A stretch of 64,000 nucleotides of DNA from Mangrovimicrobium sp033283325. Lineage in GTDB: Bacteria; Pseudomonadota; Gammaproteobacteria; Pseudomonadales; Halieaceae. Below the pieces are notes generated by a model. That model ran no database searches. It was not told the DNA's origin and saw only the letters and a list, made by a program, of their open reading frames with translations. Both the position numbers and the translations under genes were made by a program. The DNA lies in NCBI GenBank assembly GCA_033283325.1, contig JAWMQO010000001.1, forward strand, positions 1-64,000. The letters are read 5' to 3'. Below are positions 27,032-36,563 of the stretch, in pieces. Each line of letters starts with the position of its first letter. The first letter of the stretch is position 1.

Positions 27032-27240
27032 TCCACTCCCTCCCTGGGTAGATGTTCGGCTGAGCGAAGTTCTGCCGGATTCGCGCCAGCGTGCGGAGGA
27101 GGCTGGTCAGTTTGGGCATCCATGCCCCCCGCGTATCGGCGAACCATTCCGCTGGTTCACAGTTAACGCTAGCAAATGCCGGGTGCGCGAACCTCACCCT
27201 GCGGGGGGTTGTTTTTCAATAATTCGACAGGGAATTGCGC

Positions 27241-28344
27241 TCAGTAAGCGCGGGAGAGCAAACGGAGCACCAGCTCCGCCTGGCTGTGTACGTCCAGCTT
27301 GGTGTAGATGGATTTCAGGTGGGATTTGACAGTATTGCGTGTCATGCCCAGCGTGTCGGCGGTCTCCCCCGGGCTGCAGGCCTGGGCGGCGAGCTGTGCA
27401 ACCCGCGCTTCGGCGCGGGTCAGGCCGAGTTCGGAGACCAGGACTTCCAGTGGGACGCTGCGCGGTGGCCTTTGCAGGGGCCGCAGGAAGGCGATGATGT
27501 TGGCGGGTACGGCGCTGCCGAGGGATGCCGCCCCAATCGCCGGGGCAAAGGTGATTTCCACCGCCAGGGAGCCGGTGTCGCGGCCACCGAGGACTATCCG
27601 CGCGCTGTTCGCCCCGCCGGCACCGGCCGCGCCCGTCGCGGCCTGGAGGATGGCTCGCTGCTCCTGCGTGCTGCGTGCGCGCAGGTAGCCGCCAACACAG
27701 CGCAGGGGGCCATTTGCGGCGAAGACTTCCTCCGCCACCGCGTTGTGGAAGTAGACCCTGAGGTGCTGGTCGAGCAGGATTGCGCCATCCTCCAGCTGGT
27801 CCAGCGCCCCCGCCAGGCCCCGGGTGAGCGCCTGGGCCTGGCGCAGTCGACGGTGCACTTCCATGGCGCTGCCGATAGGCGGAAGCAGCGCACTGAATTT
27901 TGCCAGTTCGCCGCGATTCAGCGGCGCTTCACGCGGGCGGGCCAGCCAGAAGACACTCGCTGTTTCGTCGTCCGCCTGCACCAGCGACAGGCTGGCGTGG
28001 AACAGGCCATTGTTCCTGAGAAAGGCTCCCGCCAGCGGGTCCTTGTCCAGGTCTTCGTCGGCGACCAGTTGCGTGCGGTCCAGTACCTTGCCACGCGCCG
28101 CCGCGAGGAAGCGGCGCAGGCCCTGGCTACCCTCGGGGGTCTGGGCGGCCTTCGGCACGCTCCGCCACAGGTTGCGGTCCATGCCCGCCATCCAGATATC
28201 GCCGCGGCCAAATTCGCTGGGGCTGGATTGGGAGAGGTAGACCGGCGTGTGATTGAACTCGGCGGAGATATCCTCCACCAGTGGCCACCAGGCTTCGGGC
28301 TCCAGGGCGGCTTCAAAGATTCGGGGGGCGAAATGCTCCAGCAT
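27241..28344 (-). CDS. LuxR-type (C-terminal HTH) regulator, paralog B
   Basis: This 367-residue protein has an N-terminal sensory region starting LEHFAPRIFEAALEPEAWW. A central PAS-like part (ALDQLEDGAILLDQHLRVYFHNAVAE) and a C-terminal GerE/LuxR helix-turn-helix (LTRAEARVAQLAA to NTVKSHLKSIYTKL) follow. The start at 28344 has GGAGAG upstream and gives exactly the same length as the neighbouring paralog; an ATG at 28386 would overlap the upstream stop. It follows paralog A by 38 bp. The signal sensed is unknown. Confidence 0.82.
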   Translation of the reverse strand: MLEHFAPRIFEAALEPEAWWPLVEDISAEFNHTPVYLSQSSPSEFGRGDIWMAGMDRNLWRSVPKAAQTPEGSQGLRRFLAAARGKVLDRTQLVADEDLDKDPLAGAFLRNNGLFHASLSLVQADDETASVFWLARPREAPLNRGELAKFSALLPPIGSAMEVHRRLRQAQALTRGLAGALDQLEDGAILLDQHLRVYFHNAVAEEVFAANGPLRCVGGYLRARSTQEQRAILQAATGAAGAGGANSARIVLGGRDTGSLAVEITFAPAIGAASLGSAVPANIIAFLRPLQRPPRSVPLEVLVSELGLTRAEARVAQLAAQACSPGETADTLGMTRNTVKSHLKSIYTKLDVHSQAELVLRLLSRAY

Positions 28345-28382
28345 GCCAGCAGTCTCTCCGTCGCGTCGCGGGACAATCCCAG

Positions 28383-29486
28383 TCATGAACGTGCCACGAG
28401 CCTGAGCACCAGCTCCGCCTGGCTGTGGACATCCAGCTTCGAGTAGATGGACTTCAAGTGGGATTTGACCGTGTTGCGGCTCATGCCGAGCAGTTCCGCA
28501 ATCTCCGTGGGACTGTGAGCCCGGGCGGCGCATTGCGCTACGCTGCCCTCGGCCGGCGTCAGCCCGAAAAGGCTTGCCAGAATGTCCGGGGGCAGGGTGC
28601 CCGGCGGCCGTTGCAGGGGGCCGAGGAAGGCGATGATGCTGGCTCCAGGGTTTTCTGTCCCGCGCCCGGCGCCGATAGCCGCGACGAAAGACATTTCCAG
28701 CGAGATATCGCCCGGGCCGGAGGGGCCGATGATGCAGCGAAAGGGCAGCTCGGCGGAAGCCGCCTGGTCTGCCTGCGCCGCCAAGTGCAGCATTCGCTGC
28801 TGGTCTTCCCAATGGCGCGCCCGCAAGTATCCACGGGCATTGCGCAAAGGGCCTTGTGCCGCAAGGACCGCTTCTGCTGCGGCGTTGTGGTAATACACTT
28901 TCAGCCGCTGATCCAGCAGCAGTGCCCCATCTTCCAGTTGATCCAGCGCGCCCTTCAGCCCGCGGGAAATCGCCTCGGTATCGCGCAAGCGGCGATGTAC
29001 CGCCATGGCGGAGCCGAACAGCGGCAGTAGCGATTTCAGCCTGGTGAGATCCCTTGCCCTGAAGGGAGTGGCTTCCGGGCGCGCGAACCAGATCACGCTG
29101 GCCACCTCTTCGTCAAAATGCACCAGTGACAACGACGCGTGATGGAGGCCGTATTTTTTCAGGAAGGCCGCAGCGATGGGATCCCTGTCCAGTTCCCTGT
29201 CCGGCAGGAGTTGCGGCCGATCCAGCAGTACGCCCTGTGCAGACGCAAAAAACCGTCGCAGAACCGGGCTGCCCTCGGGATTCTGGGCGGTTTCGGGGAT
29301 GTCCTCCCAGACATTGCTGTCGATTCCGGCCGTCCAGATGTCACCGCTGCCGAAAGCGTTCGGCCTGGCCTGGGACAGGTAGACCGGGGCGTGGCCAAAC
29401 TTGGCGGAAATATCGGCAAGCAGCGGCCACCAGGCCTCTGGCTCCAGGGCGGCTTCGAAAATCCGCGGGGTGAGATCGTGTAGCAT
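28383..29486 (-). CDS. LuxR-type (C-terminal HTH) regulator, paralog A
   Basis: This 367-residue paralog of the gene at 27241 has the same order: LTPRIFEAALEPEAWWPLL, the PAS-like ALDQLEDGALLLDQRLKVYYHNAA, and a LuxR HTH (LTPAEGSVAQCAA, NTVKSHLKSIYSKL). The similarity extends over the whole protein, so the pair arose by tandem duplication. A GTATAT-CC-ATATAC palindrome at 29500-29513 lies just upstream of its ATG and could be its promoter or operator. Confidence 0.82.
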   Translation of the reverse strand: MLHDLTPRIFEAALEPEAWWPLLADISAKFGHAPVYLSQARPNAFGSGDIWTAGIDSNVWEDIPETAQNPEGSPVLRRFFASAQGVLLDRPQLLPDRELDRDPIAAAFLKKYGLHHASLSLVHFDEEVASVIWFARPEATPFRARDLTRLKSLLPLFGSAMAVHRRLRDTEAISRGLKGALDQLEDGALLLDQRLKVYYHNAAAEAVLAAQGPLRNARGYLRARHWEDQQRMLHLAAQADQAASAELPFRCIIGPSGPGDISLEMSFVAAIGAGRGTENPGASIIAFLGPLQRPPGTLPPDILASLFGLTPAEGSVAQCAARAHSPTEIAELLGMSRNTVKSHLKSIYSKLDVHSQAELVLRLVARS

Positions 29487-29499
29487 GGCGGCACCGCTT

Positions 29500-29513
29500 G
29501 TATATCCATATAC
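29500..29513. promoter_or_regulatory. Palindrome upstream of the LuxR pair
   Basis: GTATATCCATATAC is a perfect 6+6 inverted repeat with a two-base centre, 14 bp before the ATG of paralog A. It could be an autoregulatory site or part of a -10 region. It is not assigned to any known regulator. Confidence 0.35.
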
Positions 29514-29744
29514 ACACCGCGCTCACCCGGGGGAGGGCGAGGAGGTGTTCGGTGATTCGATATTCGCAGTATCCCTGAGCGGCGGGCATGGGGGAAATGA
29601 CAAGAGCTTACAAGTAGCCGTGTTTTTTATGCCCGTGAGTTTGCAGCCACGCTGGCTGCCCTACTGCTGCCTTCGACTCCAAGCCTTTGAAATTACTGGG
29701 CCTGCGCAAAATCCGCGAGGGGCCGTACCAATCGCCACATCATA

Positions 29745-29768
29745 AACAAATGATAATGATTTGCATTT
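29745..29768. promoter_or_regulatory. Fur-like box
   Basis: The core CAAATGATAATGATTTG (29747-29763) is an inverted repeat containing GATAATGAT, close to the Fur consensus. It lies in an AT-rich promoter about 65 bp before the siderophore-type receptor, which supports iron-dependent repression. Confidence 0.75.
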
Positions 29769-29827
29769 ATATTTGCGTATAAATAAACTTGTGCGCCATC
29801 AAACAGCATCTCCCGGGGATCAGCGTC

Positions 29828-31963
29828 ATGCCTTGCAGTACCTTGCACCAGAAAAAACTCCTTGCCCGCGCGCTCCTGGCGGCACTTTGCTCCGCCGGAA
29901 CGGCGCTGGTAACCGGGGCTGAGGAGCAGTCCTCCACCCTGGAATACGTCGATGTATACGGCCAGCAACTCGATGGCTACCTGATCGACGACATGAGCAC
30001 CGCCACCGGCCTCGGCCTGTCCATCCTGGATACGCCGCAGTCAGTTTCCGCCATCGGGTCCATGCAGATGCAGGACTTCAATATGTACAACCTCAACGAT
30101 GCCCTGCAGGCGGTGCCCGGCATCCAGGTCGAGAGCGTGGAGACCGACCGTACCTACTATTCCTCCCGCGGTTTCGATGTCACCAACTTCCAGCTGGACG
30201 GGGTTGGGGTGCCGGCGACCTACGGCAACCGCAACGGGGAGACCGATACCGCCATCTACGAGCGCATCGAGGTCGTACGTGGTGCCAGCGGCCTGATGAG
30301 CGGTGCGGGCAACCCCTCCGCCACGGTAAACATGGTGCGCAAGCGCCCCACGGAAGAACTGCAGTCATCGCTACGCGCAACGGCAGGTTCCTGGGATGAG
30401 CTGCGCCTGGAAGGTGACATCAGCGGTGCGCTGACCGATGGCCTGCGCGGCCGGATGGTGCTGCTCAAGGAAGACCGGGAGTCCTACCTCGACTTCTACT
30501 CCATGGATAAATCCGTGGTCTACGGGGCGCTGGAGAAGGATATCGGCAGTGCCAGCCAGTTGACCGTCGGCGCCGCCTACCAGGGCAGCGATGCCGACAG
30601 CCCGCTGTGGGGCGCCCTGCCGCTGATCTACAGCGATGGCAGCCCGACAGACTACGACGCCTCCACGTCCACCTCTGCCGAGTGGGCCTACTGGGACAAC
30701 ACTGAAATCCAGTACTTCGCCGAGTTCAAACACGCGTTCGCCAACGGCTGGGAAGCGCGCGCCTACTACAGCCACGACGACATCGAGGGCGACAGCGAAC
30801 TGCTCTACATGTACGACCTGCCGGACCCGCAGACGCAGGAAGGCCTGATCGGCTATGCCAGCGCCTACACCCTGGAGGAAGAGCGCGACCTCTTCGACCT
30901 GCGCCTCAAGGGTGCTTACGAGCTGCTCGGGCGCGAGCATGAGCTGCTGTTCGGCTACAACTGGTCCGAGGGCAGCGTGGAAGAGACTTCCCTCTACGAC
31001 TACACCAATGGCTTCCCCTGGATCGGCGACCTGAACGCCTGGCGCGGCCAGACCCCGGTCAAGCCGGTTTTCACCGACGGCCTCACCGGCAGTGACTTCA
31101 AGCAGGAGCAGGGCGCCTGGTACGCCGCCACCCGCTTCAGGCTGACCGATGCCCTGAGCCTGGTAGGCGGCGCCCGCGTGGTCGACTGGGAGGCCGCGGG
31201 CGAAGGTTACGGCACCAGCAAACTGACCGAAGTCAGTGGCAAGGTCCTGCCCTACGCCGGCATCGTTTACCGCATCGGCGAGAACTATTCCGTGTACGCC
31301 AGCCACACGGAAACCTTCATGCCACAGGACGACATCGCCCAGGACCTGAGCTTCATCGATCCCACCGAGGGCGTGACCGACGAAGTCGGCATCAAGGGGC
31401 AGTTCTTCGACGGCAAGTTGATCGCCACGCTGGCCTACTACCAGTCGGAGCAGGACAACGTCGCCGAATTCGCCGGCCAGGTGGTCGACCCGAACAACGA
31501 ACAGATTCCCATCGATTTCTACGCCGGCCGCAACTACGAGAGCGAAGGCTTCGACCTCACCCTCAGCGGCGAGCTGGCCGAGGGCCTGCAGGTGGACTTC
31601 AGCTACGCCTACGTGGATATCGAAAACCGCGAGGGCAACGGGTTGAACCGCGATTACATTCCCGGGCAGACCCTGCGCCTCTACGCCAGCTATCGCCCGC
31701 CGATGCTGGAAAAACTCAAGGTCGGCGGCGGCATCAACTGGCAGGACGACATCCAGCGCGTGCACAGTGCCGGCTTCGCCGTCGAGCAGGAGGCCTACGC
31801 GACTCTGCAGTTGTTCGCGGCATACCAGCTGAGCAATCGCCTGAGCTTCGCGCTCAACGGTGACAACCTGACTGACGAGAAGTACATCAGCAGCCTGTAC
31901 TGGGACCAGGGCTTCTACGCCGCGCCGCGCAGTTTCAGCGCATCCGTGAACTGGACTTACTGA
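29828..31963 (+). CDS. TonB-dependent siderophore-type receptor
   Basis: The 711-residue outer-membrane receptor has a signal peptide, a plug domain (about 45-155: SILDTPQSVSAI, ALQAVPGIQVESVE, YSSRGFDVTNFQLDGV, ERIEVVRGASGLMSG, GNPSATVNMVRKRP) and a beta-barrel ending in SASVNWTY. These motifs are those of ferric-siderophore receptors such as FpvA/FhuE-like proteins. The ATG at 29828 starts the signal peptide; an upstream ATG at 29789 would add 13 residues. The Fur-like box and the adjacent PepSY protein agree with iron uptake. Confidence 0.9.
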   Translation: MPCSTLHQKKLLARALLAALCSAGTALVTGAEEQSSTLEYVDVYGQQLDGYLIDDMSTATGLGLSILDTPQSVSAIGSMQMQDFNMYNLNDALQAVPGIQVESVETDRTYYSSRGFDVTNFQLDGVGVPATYGNRNGETDTAIYERIEVVRGASGLMSGAGNPSATVNMVRKRPTEELQSSLRATAGSWDELRLEGDISGALTDGLRGRMVLLKEDRESYLDFYSMDKSVVYGALEKDIGSASQLTVGAAYQGSDADSPLWGALPLIYSDGSPTDYDASTSTSAEWAYWDNTEIQYFAEFKHAFANGWEARAYYSHDDIEGDSELLYMYDLPDPQTQEGLIGYASAYTLEEERDLFDLRLKGAYELLGREHELLFGYNWSEGSVEETSLYDYTNGFPWIGDLNAWRGQTPVKPVFTDGLTGSDFKQEQGAWYAATRFRLTDALSLVGGARVVDWEAAGEGYGTSKLTEVSGKVLPYAGIVYRIGENYSVYASHTETFMPQDDIAQDLSFIDPTEGVTDEVGIKGQFFDGKLIATLAYYQSEQDNVAEFAGQVVDPNNEQIPIDFYAGRNYESEGFDLTLSGELAEGLQVDFSYAYVDIENREGNGLNRDYIPGQTLRLYASYRPPMLEKLKVGGGINWQDDIQRVHSAGFAVEQEAYATLQLFAAYQLSNRLSFALNGDNLTDEKYISSLYWDQGFYAAPRSFSASVNWTY

Positions 31964-31973
31964 GCCGCCCGCA

Positions 31974-33122
31974 ATGAACAAGACCCTGTTCAAGCTGCAC
32001 AGCTGGATGGCCCTGCTAGCTTTCGCCCCGCTGCTGGTCATCTGCGTGACCGGCAGCCTGCTGGTGTTCAAGCACGAGATCGACAGCCTGCTGTTGGAAG
32101 ACACCGTGCGGGTGGAACCGGCGGGCCGCGAGCGCCTGGGCCTGGACGTACTCGAGTCCTCCCTGCACAGCAATTACCCGGATTTCGAAATCGTCGGCTG
32201 GGCCCTGTTCCAGGACCCGGGCCGCGCCGATCTCGTCTACACCATGCAACAGGGCACCGACGAGTGGACCTACGCGCTGATCGACCAGTACAGCGCCGAA
32301 CCGCTGCGCCCGCCCATGGGCCTGACCCACCACCTGACCGACTGGCTGCTGGAACTGCATTTCACCTTGCTGATGGATGACGCGGGCATGCTGGTCACCA
32401 GCGTGTTCTCCATCCTGCTCTGCCTGCTGGGTATTACCGGCTTCGTCCTCTATCGCAAATTCTGGAAGCGCTTCTTCACCCTGCGCTGGAACGCGCGCCT
32501 TATCGTGTACTTTTCCGACCTGCACAAGATGACCGGCATCATCGCGGCGCCGGTGCTGCTTATCCTGGGTTTCACCGGCGCCTGGTGGAATATCTCCCAC
32601 CTGCTCCACGAGATTGAGGAGCACGCGGACGGGGCCGAACACTACAGGATGGCGGGGCGACTCTACAGTGACGAGGTGGAACTGCAGGGTTTGCTGGAGG
32701 ACTCCCACACCCGGCTGGAAAACTTCCATGCCACCTATATCAGCTTCCCCTGGGAACCGGGGCGCAAACTGACCTTCTGGGGCGACGTCGACTCAGGCAA
32801 TCCGCTGCTCAGCCAGTACGCCAGCAACGTGAGCTACGACGCCCGGACCGGCGAGCATCTGTCCAGCTTCGATATCCGCGAGGCCGGGGCCGGGCTGAAA
32901 ATCCTCGACAGCTACCGCCGCCTGCATTTTGGTGACTTCGCAGGCCTGCCGAGCAGAGTTGTCTGGTGTGTGCTGGGACTTTCCCCCCTGCTGCTTTCGA
33001 TCACCGGGATTTATGTCTGGCAGCAGCGTCGCGGCAAGCGGAAGAAAGCGCGCGAGAAACGGCGCCGGGCTCAGGCGACATCCCGGTTTACTTCGCCGAC
33101 CTTCTTGCCGTCCTCGAAGTAG
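31974..33122 (+). CDS. PepSY-associated membrane protein (iron-uptake type)
   Basis: This 382-residue inner-membrane protein has the PepSY_TM layout: an N-terminal helix beginning LFKLHSWMALLAFAPLLVICVTGSLL, a periplasmic region, central helices (about 140-160 and 185-205), a second periplasmic region and a final helix (about 325-345). It ends in a very basic tail. Such proteins commonly sit beside siderophore receptors and may reduce ferric siderophores. It lies 10 bp after the receptor. Its last 52 bp are antisense to the dioxygenase gene. Confidence 0.85.
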   Translation: MNKTLFKLHSWMALLAFAPLLVICVTGSLLVFKHEIDSLLLEDTVRVEPAGRERLGLDVLESSLHSNYPDFEIVGWALFQDPGRADLVYTMQQGTDEWTYALIDQYSAEPLRPPMGLTHHLTDWLLELHFTLLMDDAGMLVTSVFSILLCLLGITGFVLYRKFWKRFFTLRWNARLIVYFSDLHKMTGIIAAPVLLILGFTGAWWNISHLLHEIEEHADGAEHYRMAGRLYSDEVELQGLLEDSHTRLENFHATYISFPWEPGRKLTFWGDVDSGNPLLSQYASNVSYDARTGEHLSSFDIREAGAGLKILDSYRRLHFGDFAGLPSRVVWCVLGLSPLLLSITGIYVWQQRRGKRKKAREKRRRAQATSRFTSPTFLPSSK

Positions 33123-34051
33123 CCCAGCCCGTAGTCGCCCTTGATAGTGGTGCGCAGCGTCTGGCGCTCGTACTTCGCGTCGCAACCTTCCACGGCGTGC
33201 AGCATGCGGTGGTTGTCCCAGATCAGCATGTCGGTGTCGGACCACTCGTGCCAGTAGGCGCTGGTGCCTTCACCGAGCCGGTTGATGGTGTGGCAGACCT
33301 CGTCCAGCAGGGCGTCGCCCTCCGGGTCCTCGTAGTGCTCGATGCCGAGGGACATCCAGGGTCCGACGTGCAGTACCTTCTCACCTGAATCCCGGGTCCA
33401 CACGGCGGGGTGCATTGCGCGGGGAAAAGTCGCGGCTTCCTTGAGCAGGACCTCGTTAATCGGGTCCTCGCTCACCACCTTGAAATTGACACCGTAACGC
33501 ATGGTGCTGAGCCGCGTATCCAGCGAGTAGATGACATTGAGCTTCTCGATCTTCTCGCGCAGCTGGGCGGGAAACTGGCGGTAGCACTCGACCCCGTCCA
33601 TGAAGCCGGTGCGCCCGCCTTCAGGCGGATTGATCGGCGCCCGCAGTACACCGGCGAGGTTCAACTCGTCGTTGTAGCAGTGATCGAAATGCCAGGGCGA
33701 GAAGCGCGCGAGCACCTGCCCCTGGTATTCCGCAAGTCCGCCGGCCATATGGGCGTCGTCACCGGGGATGTAATGCATGTCGATTACCCCGAGGGCGGCG
33801 TCGCCGGTTTCCTCATCGCGCGGGGTGGTCTTGGTGGGGTGGTCCTTGATCGGGCCGAAGACCTTGCTGATCTCTACCTGCATTTTTGAACTTGGCTCGA
33901 CATTCCTGAAGACCAGTACGCCGCGTTCGTGGAAGGCCTGGCGTAATTGCTGGCGGACGGTTTCGTCTTCGAGTGTTGCAAAGTCCAGGCCTTCTACCTG
34001 TGAGCCGAAGGAGAGGTCTTTGCTGAGGTCGCTGATGCTGACGCGGGTCAT
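33071..34051 (-). CDS. TauD/TfdA-family Fe(II)/2-oxoglutarate dioxygenase
   Basis: The 326-residue protein has the iron-binding triad His121, Asp123 (in WHFDHCYND) and His285 (in DNHRMLHAVEG), with the 2-oxoglutarate-binding Arg in RQTLRTTIKGD. This fixes the family; members hydroxylate taurine, aryloxyacetates, carnitine precursors and many others, and the substrate here cannot be told. The start at 34051 has AGGAGA six bases upstream. The 3' end overlaps the convergent PepSY gene by 52 bp. Confidence 0.88.
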   Translation of the reverse strand: MTRVSISDLSKDLSFGSQVEGLDFATLEDETVRQQLRQAFHERGVLVFRNVEPSSKMQVEISKVFGPIKDHPTKTTPRDEETGDAALGVIDMHYIPGDDAHMAGGLAEYQGQVLARFSPWHFDHCYNDELNLAGVLRAPINPPEGGRTGFMDGVECYRQFPAQLREKIEKLNVIYSLDTRLSTMRYGVNFKVVSEDPINEVLLKEAATFPRAMHPAVWTRDSGEKVLHVGPWMSLGIEHYEDPEGDALLDEVCHTINRLGEGTSAYWHEWSDTDMLIWDNHRMLHAVEGCDAKYERQTLRTTIKGDYGLGYFEDGKKVGEVNRDVA

Positions 34052-34201
34052 GTGAATCTCCTGAATCAACCCGCTCAGCCAGTATTACTATGTGACCGGG
34101 TTTTATTTATTTTCGAGACTCATGATCACTCTATCGATGAGAGAAGACAATAGTCACGCCGCCTTCAGTCGCAGGCCGGTTATGGCGGGCAGGTTACCCG
34201 C

Positions 34202-36124
34202 CTATGGCGTATACCAGATCGGCGAGGTGTAGGCCTGCTCCTGTATGGTCATGGGCACTTCTTCGCCCATCTTCACGCCAAAGCGTATTGCTTCGTAGGC
34301 GGTCCATCGTGGCGTGGGGATTTCTATAACCCTGGCGTAGTAGAACGCGGCTTCGTTCTTGTCGAAATCGGGGTCCTGCCAAACGGCGGCCAGTTCAGGT
34401 GCGCCGATGGTGTTGCTCCAGGTCGCCTTGGCGATGTCCACGGTATTGCCAACAGCCGGGAGCTTGCCATTCTTTCCGGCTTTACGTTCTCCTGACCATA
34501 CGACATCGTAGACTTTTTCGTGAGTCTCACCGTTCTTGTCCAGCCAGCCCTTGACGATCTGGATGCGGTCGAGGTTGCCGCTGTAGGGGTCCTTGAGTGC
34601 CGCTACCATGAACGAGGGCGCTTTTGCCTGGGCCGCGCCCAGTTCCCCACCCATGGGAACGCCCTTTGAATAGCCGACGTAGGCGGGCGTGCGATTGTGG
34701 AAGTCATCCGGGGTGAAACTCCAGCCACCGAAGAAGCGAACGGTCATGCGTGAACCCGTTGTCGCGTAGACCTCCTTGCGCCGCATGGCATCGAATATGG
34801 CCTCGCGAGTATTCTCCGTTGCCCAGACGCCCGCGTAGCCCGCAGCTGCCTGTTGCCAGCCGAGAATACTGAGCTTGGGGTCCAGCTGGGCCTCGATCGC
34901 CACGTGCTTCCAGCGTCCGGGCTCGGGCTCGACACCCGAGTGTTTGCCGAAGAAGTTGTCTTCCTCGGCGGTAGGCATGGAGGTGTGTGAATCGGTGCTG
35001 CCAACCATGCCGTAGCGGAAGGGATTTACGCCGAGCGATTCGTTCAGCTTGAGGCCGTTCTTCAGCGCTTCGCGCGCATACTCGAATTGCAGCATGGATT
35101 CCTGCTTCAACTCGGTGCCGTTGAGGTTGGCGGCATCCCAGGTCGCGAAGTCGGCAAATTCATCATCCGGGGAGAGGAAGGGATGGGCCTCGCCATCCCC
35201 CTTGATCTGGGTGACTTCCATCAAGGGCTCGGTTTGCGCCCGCAGTGCCGCGAGTTCCTTGCTCAGCGGCGTGCCGTCAAAATTTTCGAGGCTGAACAGG
35301 CGGCCGTTACTGAGGTTGCCGTTGTGGGGAATGGCGAGTAGCTGGGCCCCGCTGGCACTGGAAAACTCGTCCAGTGCGCGCCACAGGTCCTCCGGGTTCT
35401 GGCTGTCGAACTGGGAGAAGGGGAGGGTTTTGCGCGCCAGTTCGCCATCGCCGCGGAAGATCACGTTCCGGTGCAGGTTGTAGCCGCCGATGGCGGTCCA
35501 CTCGTAGCCGATCAGGGCGGTGAAGCGGCCGGGTTCGTTGTACTGGTCCGCCAGCCGGGTGTAGGCGTCCCAGGCCTTGCGGGTGGCCTCCGGGCTGTCG
35601 ATGGGCGGGTCTTTCTTCGACAGGCTGTCGACGATCTCCATCGCGGTGGCGAACTTGCTGTCGTAATCGCCCGTGGTCAGGGCGTCGTACCAGCGCTTGC
35701 CTTTCTCGGTTGCGAGTATCGCTTCGTCGCCCGCCAGTAGTTGCGGCATCAGCCCGTACATCTCCGCGTGGTCGGCAATTACCACGAAGTCCAGCGGCCG
35801 CCCCAGCCGGGCGCGCAGGCCGTGGGTGGTGGTGATCTCTTCCCCACGGGCAAAGCGGAAGGCCTCCTCCTGCCCGACGGAATTCATGGTGCCGGCGTCC
35901 ACCGAGACGGCGGTATGCAGGTGGGTATCGCCTCAATAGACGCTGGTGGGGAAATCCCGGCCCGCGTAGGGGGAGAAATCGCTCTGGCCGATGCCCTCGA
36001 CGATGCCTCTTTCATTGAGGACCAGTTTGTCCTTGTCGGGCAGGAATTCGGTGGCCGCCACGGGCAGGCTCTGCAGGAGCGTAAGTGCCAGAGCGGCGTG
36101 CACATATCTCTGGACGCGGGTCAT
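34202..36124 (-). pseudogene. DUF3604 family exported protein, interrupted by one in-frame TGA
   Basis: The full frame encodes a 640-residue exported protein: ATG 36124 (AAGGAG upstream), signal peptide MTRVQRYVHAALALTLLQSL, then a body ending ...DFPTSVY. A TGA at 35935-35933 follows, and the same frame continues GDTHLHTAVSVDAGT and on to the stop at 34202. Relatives read VYWGDxHxHT at this point, so TGG has become TGA by a single base change. The product after the stop has the DUF3604 body (VVIADHAEMYG, IPHNGNLSNG, GSTDSHTSMP). A restart at GTG 35902 would lose both the signal and the HLHT metal site. It may be a true pseudogene or a sequencing error. Confidence 0.82.
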
Positions 36125-36346
36125 GGTTGAGCTCCTTTTTGGAATTGTGAAGCCGAAGCCAGTTAGCGGGCAGGTAGCGGGTCTGTGTGGGAAGAAAGAG
36201 TAGTCCAGTTCCCGATTGTTTGCGGAATTGCGGACACAATGACGGCAAGCAGGGCAGGTAGCCACAAGTCAGGAAAATTTACATCGATACCGGTCGCACT
36301 CACCGATGTCCCGGAATTTCCTTTGAATTCGGGATACATACAAATC

Positions 36347-36362
36347 TGGCAGCATTCTTGCA
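36347..36362 (+). promoter_or_regulatory. Candidate sigma-54 promoter of the VPLPA-CTERM gene
   Basis: TGGCAGCATTCTTGCA matches the -24/-12 consensus TGGCAC-N5-TTGCA with correct spacing (GG and GC 10 bp apart) and one mismatch. It lies about 200 bp before the ATG at 36564 on the same strand. Sigma-54 control of PEP-CTERM-type genes through a PrsK/PrsR system is known in other bacteria. The rest of 36125-36563 shows no gene. Confidence 0.55.
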
Positions 36363-36563
36363 TTTCGGGGGTGTCGGCCTGCTGAGTCCTTCCAGGTGAG
36401 TTCCAGGTCGACACATCAAAACCAAACCCAGGGAAGGGGAGCGTAATTTCGGTCGGTAATGCTGGCAGATGTGGCCTGGCAGCCGGCTGCGATGAGTGGC
36501 ACTTCGTCGATCGACGCTAGCAGGAACTTCCTTATCGATAACAAACCACTTGAGGGTGTTGAT

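Noticed and set aside
26907..27329. A 140-codon plus-strand open frame in the 26.8-27.2 kb gap
   Set aside because: It lacks a ribosome site and domain, runs into the end of the LuxR gene, and has antisense-like composition.
35933..35935. TGA considered as selenocysteine or programmed readthrough
   Set aside because: The position is Trp in relatives, not Cys. I saw no obvious SECIS-like hairpin just after it, and one base change explains it.
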